The notes beneath the pieces were generated by a model that had not been told where the DNA came from, did no database searches, and was given only the letters and a program-made list of their open reading frames with translations. From assembly GCF_012241385.1 (NCBI RefSeq), contig NZ_JAAVXB010000001.1, positions 124,001 to 188,000 of the forward strand: 64,000 nt of DNA, given 5' to 3'. Shown in pieces: positions 63,295 through 64,000 of this stretch (the first letter of the stretch is position 1; the number at the start of each line of letters is the position of its first letter). Made by a program: the position numbers and the translations under genes. The stretch comes from Solimonas marina (lineage in GTDB: Bacteria > Pseudomonadota > Gammaproteobacteria > Nevskiales > Nevskiaceae).

Positions 63295-64000
63295 ATGCCT
63301 GCCGCTCCGCTACCGCCGCGCGACGGCGTCGGCGCCAGCTCCGTGCAGCTGCCCGACGGTCCGTGGCCGCGCGTGCTCGACTTCCTCGTCGATCGCTTCG
63401 CCGCGATTGACGTCGCCACCTGGCGCGCGCGCATGGCGCGCGGCCTGGTCGTCGACGAGCACGGCGCGCCGATCGACGAACACACGCCGTACCGCGCCGG
63501 TGTCAGCGTGTCCTACTACCGCGAACTCCCGAGCGAAGCGGAAATCCCGTTCGTCGCGCAGATTCTGTATCGCGATGCGCACCTGCTGATCGCCGACAAA
63601 CCGCACTTTCTGCCGGTCATTCCGGCCGGCCGCTATGTGCAGCAGAGCCTGCTGGTGCGCCTCAAGCGCGAGACCGGTCTCGCCGAACTGACGCCGCTGC
63701 ACCGCATCGACCGCGGCACCGCCGGCCTCGTCGCGTTCTCGACGAACGCGCAGACGCGCGGCCGCTATCAAGCGCTGTTCGCGACCCGCGCAATCGACAA
63801 GCGCTACGACGCCATCGCACCGCAGGTCGACGGGCTGCGCTTTCCGTTTGCGCGACGCAGCCGCCTCGTCGCCGGCACGCCGTTCTTCCGCATGCAGGAA
63901 GCCGACGGAACCCCGAACAGCGAAACGATCTTCGAATCGGCCGAGCCGCACGGCGCGCTGGCCCGCTATCGCCTGCAACTGTTGAGCGGCAAGAAGCACC
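63295..64000 (+). CDS. RluA-family pseudouridine synthase (3' end outside window)
   Basis: RNA uridine isomerase of the RluA/RsuA type; about 235 residues are visible. The active-site block is LHRIDRGTAGLVAFS, with the catalytic Asp in HRIDR (HRLDR in most members), and LLIADKPHFLPVIPAGRY precedes it as in RluA. No S4 domain is evident at the N-terminus, which instead starts PRDGVGASSVQLPDGPWPRV, then LDFLVDRFAAID. The ATG at 63295 is chosen; ATG 63280 and GTG 63274 are in frame upstream and no ribosome-binding site decides. Target rRNA or tRNA position unknown. Confidence 0.88.
   Translation, partial: MPAAPLPPRDGVGASSVQLPDGPWPRVLDFLVDRFAAIDVATWRARMARGLVVDEHGAPIDEHTPYRAGVSVSYYRELPSEAEIPFVAQILYRDAHLLIADKPHFLPVIPAGRYVQQSLLVRLKRETGLAELTPLHRIDRGTAGLVAFSTNAQTRGRYQALFATRAIDKRYDAIAPQVDGLRFPFARRSRLVAGTPFFRMQEADGTPNSETIFESAEPHGALARYRLQLLSGKKH

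Overview
The window is about 64 kb of GC-rich DNA, densely coding on both strands, with no tRNA, rRNA, CRISPR array, transposase or integrase that I can see. The gene content points to a chromosomal segment of a free-living, catabolically versatile gammaproteobacterium. The evidence is an AcrAB-OprM-type RND pump with a TetR regulator, TypA, PurT, YheS, an STN-type TonB-dependent receptor under FecI/FecR control, and meta-cleavage (steroid or aromatic) lower-pathway genes. A member of the Nevskiales/Solimonadaceae or a relative fits best, but that is inference from gene content. No gene-free stretch exceeds about 300 bases; the longest are 9862-10153 and 49645-49936, where I see nothing firm.

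Layout. 1-9861 (minus strand): an ECF sigma factor, a FecR regulator and an STN TonB-dependent receptor head a coupled series of exported enzymes (S9 peptidase, alpha/beta hydrolase, class A acid phosphatase), then a LuxR-type HTH protein and an Old Yellow Enzyme cut by the window edge. 10154-17268 (plus): a seven-bladed SBBP-repeat surface protein with a C-terminal sorting tail, a second exported S9 peptidase and a glutamate/dicarboxylate symporter. 17272-22110: LysE exporter, typA and a KimA-like APC permease. 22245-25161: a membrane HAMP-like protein, a winged-helix-like protein, an MglA-like GTPase and two Roadblock proteins, reminiscent of actinobacterial conservons. 25257-32755: pirin, YbjQ, purT, pyk, a 15-copy heptamer array, a glycerophosphodiesterase, an OmpA-type porin and a small phosphatase.

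32814-39496: the RND efflux operon with a divergent TetR gene and a perfect 24-bp operator palindrome overlapping the pump promoter. 39605-43168: two NTF2-like proteins, an SDR with no catalytic tyrosine and an NAD-dependent epimerase. 43315-45280: MarC and a LuxR-type regulator. 45288-49644 (minus): sulfatase, exported formylglycine-generating enzyme, RDD protein and GNAT, a self-contained sulfatase maturation unit.

49937-55949: an SDR and then the meta-cleavage lower pathway (C-C hydrolase, hydratase, acylating acetaldehyde dehydrogenase, 4-hydroxy-2-oxovalerate aldolase), which yields pyruvate and acetyl-CoA. A TPR-like ORF bracketed by two copies of a palindromic repeat lies between the dehydrogenase and the aldolase; a third copy lies near 18 kb. 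55931-59018 (minus): hydroxyacid dehydrogenase, MFS transporter and hydrolase, coupled end to end. 59243-64000: a serine-hydrolase lipoprotein, YheS, an aldo/keto reductase and a partial RluA-type pseudouridine synthase.
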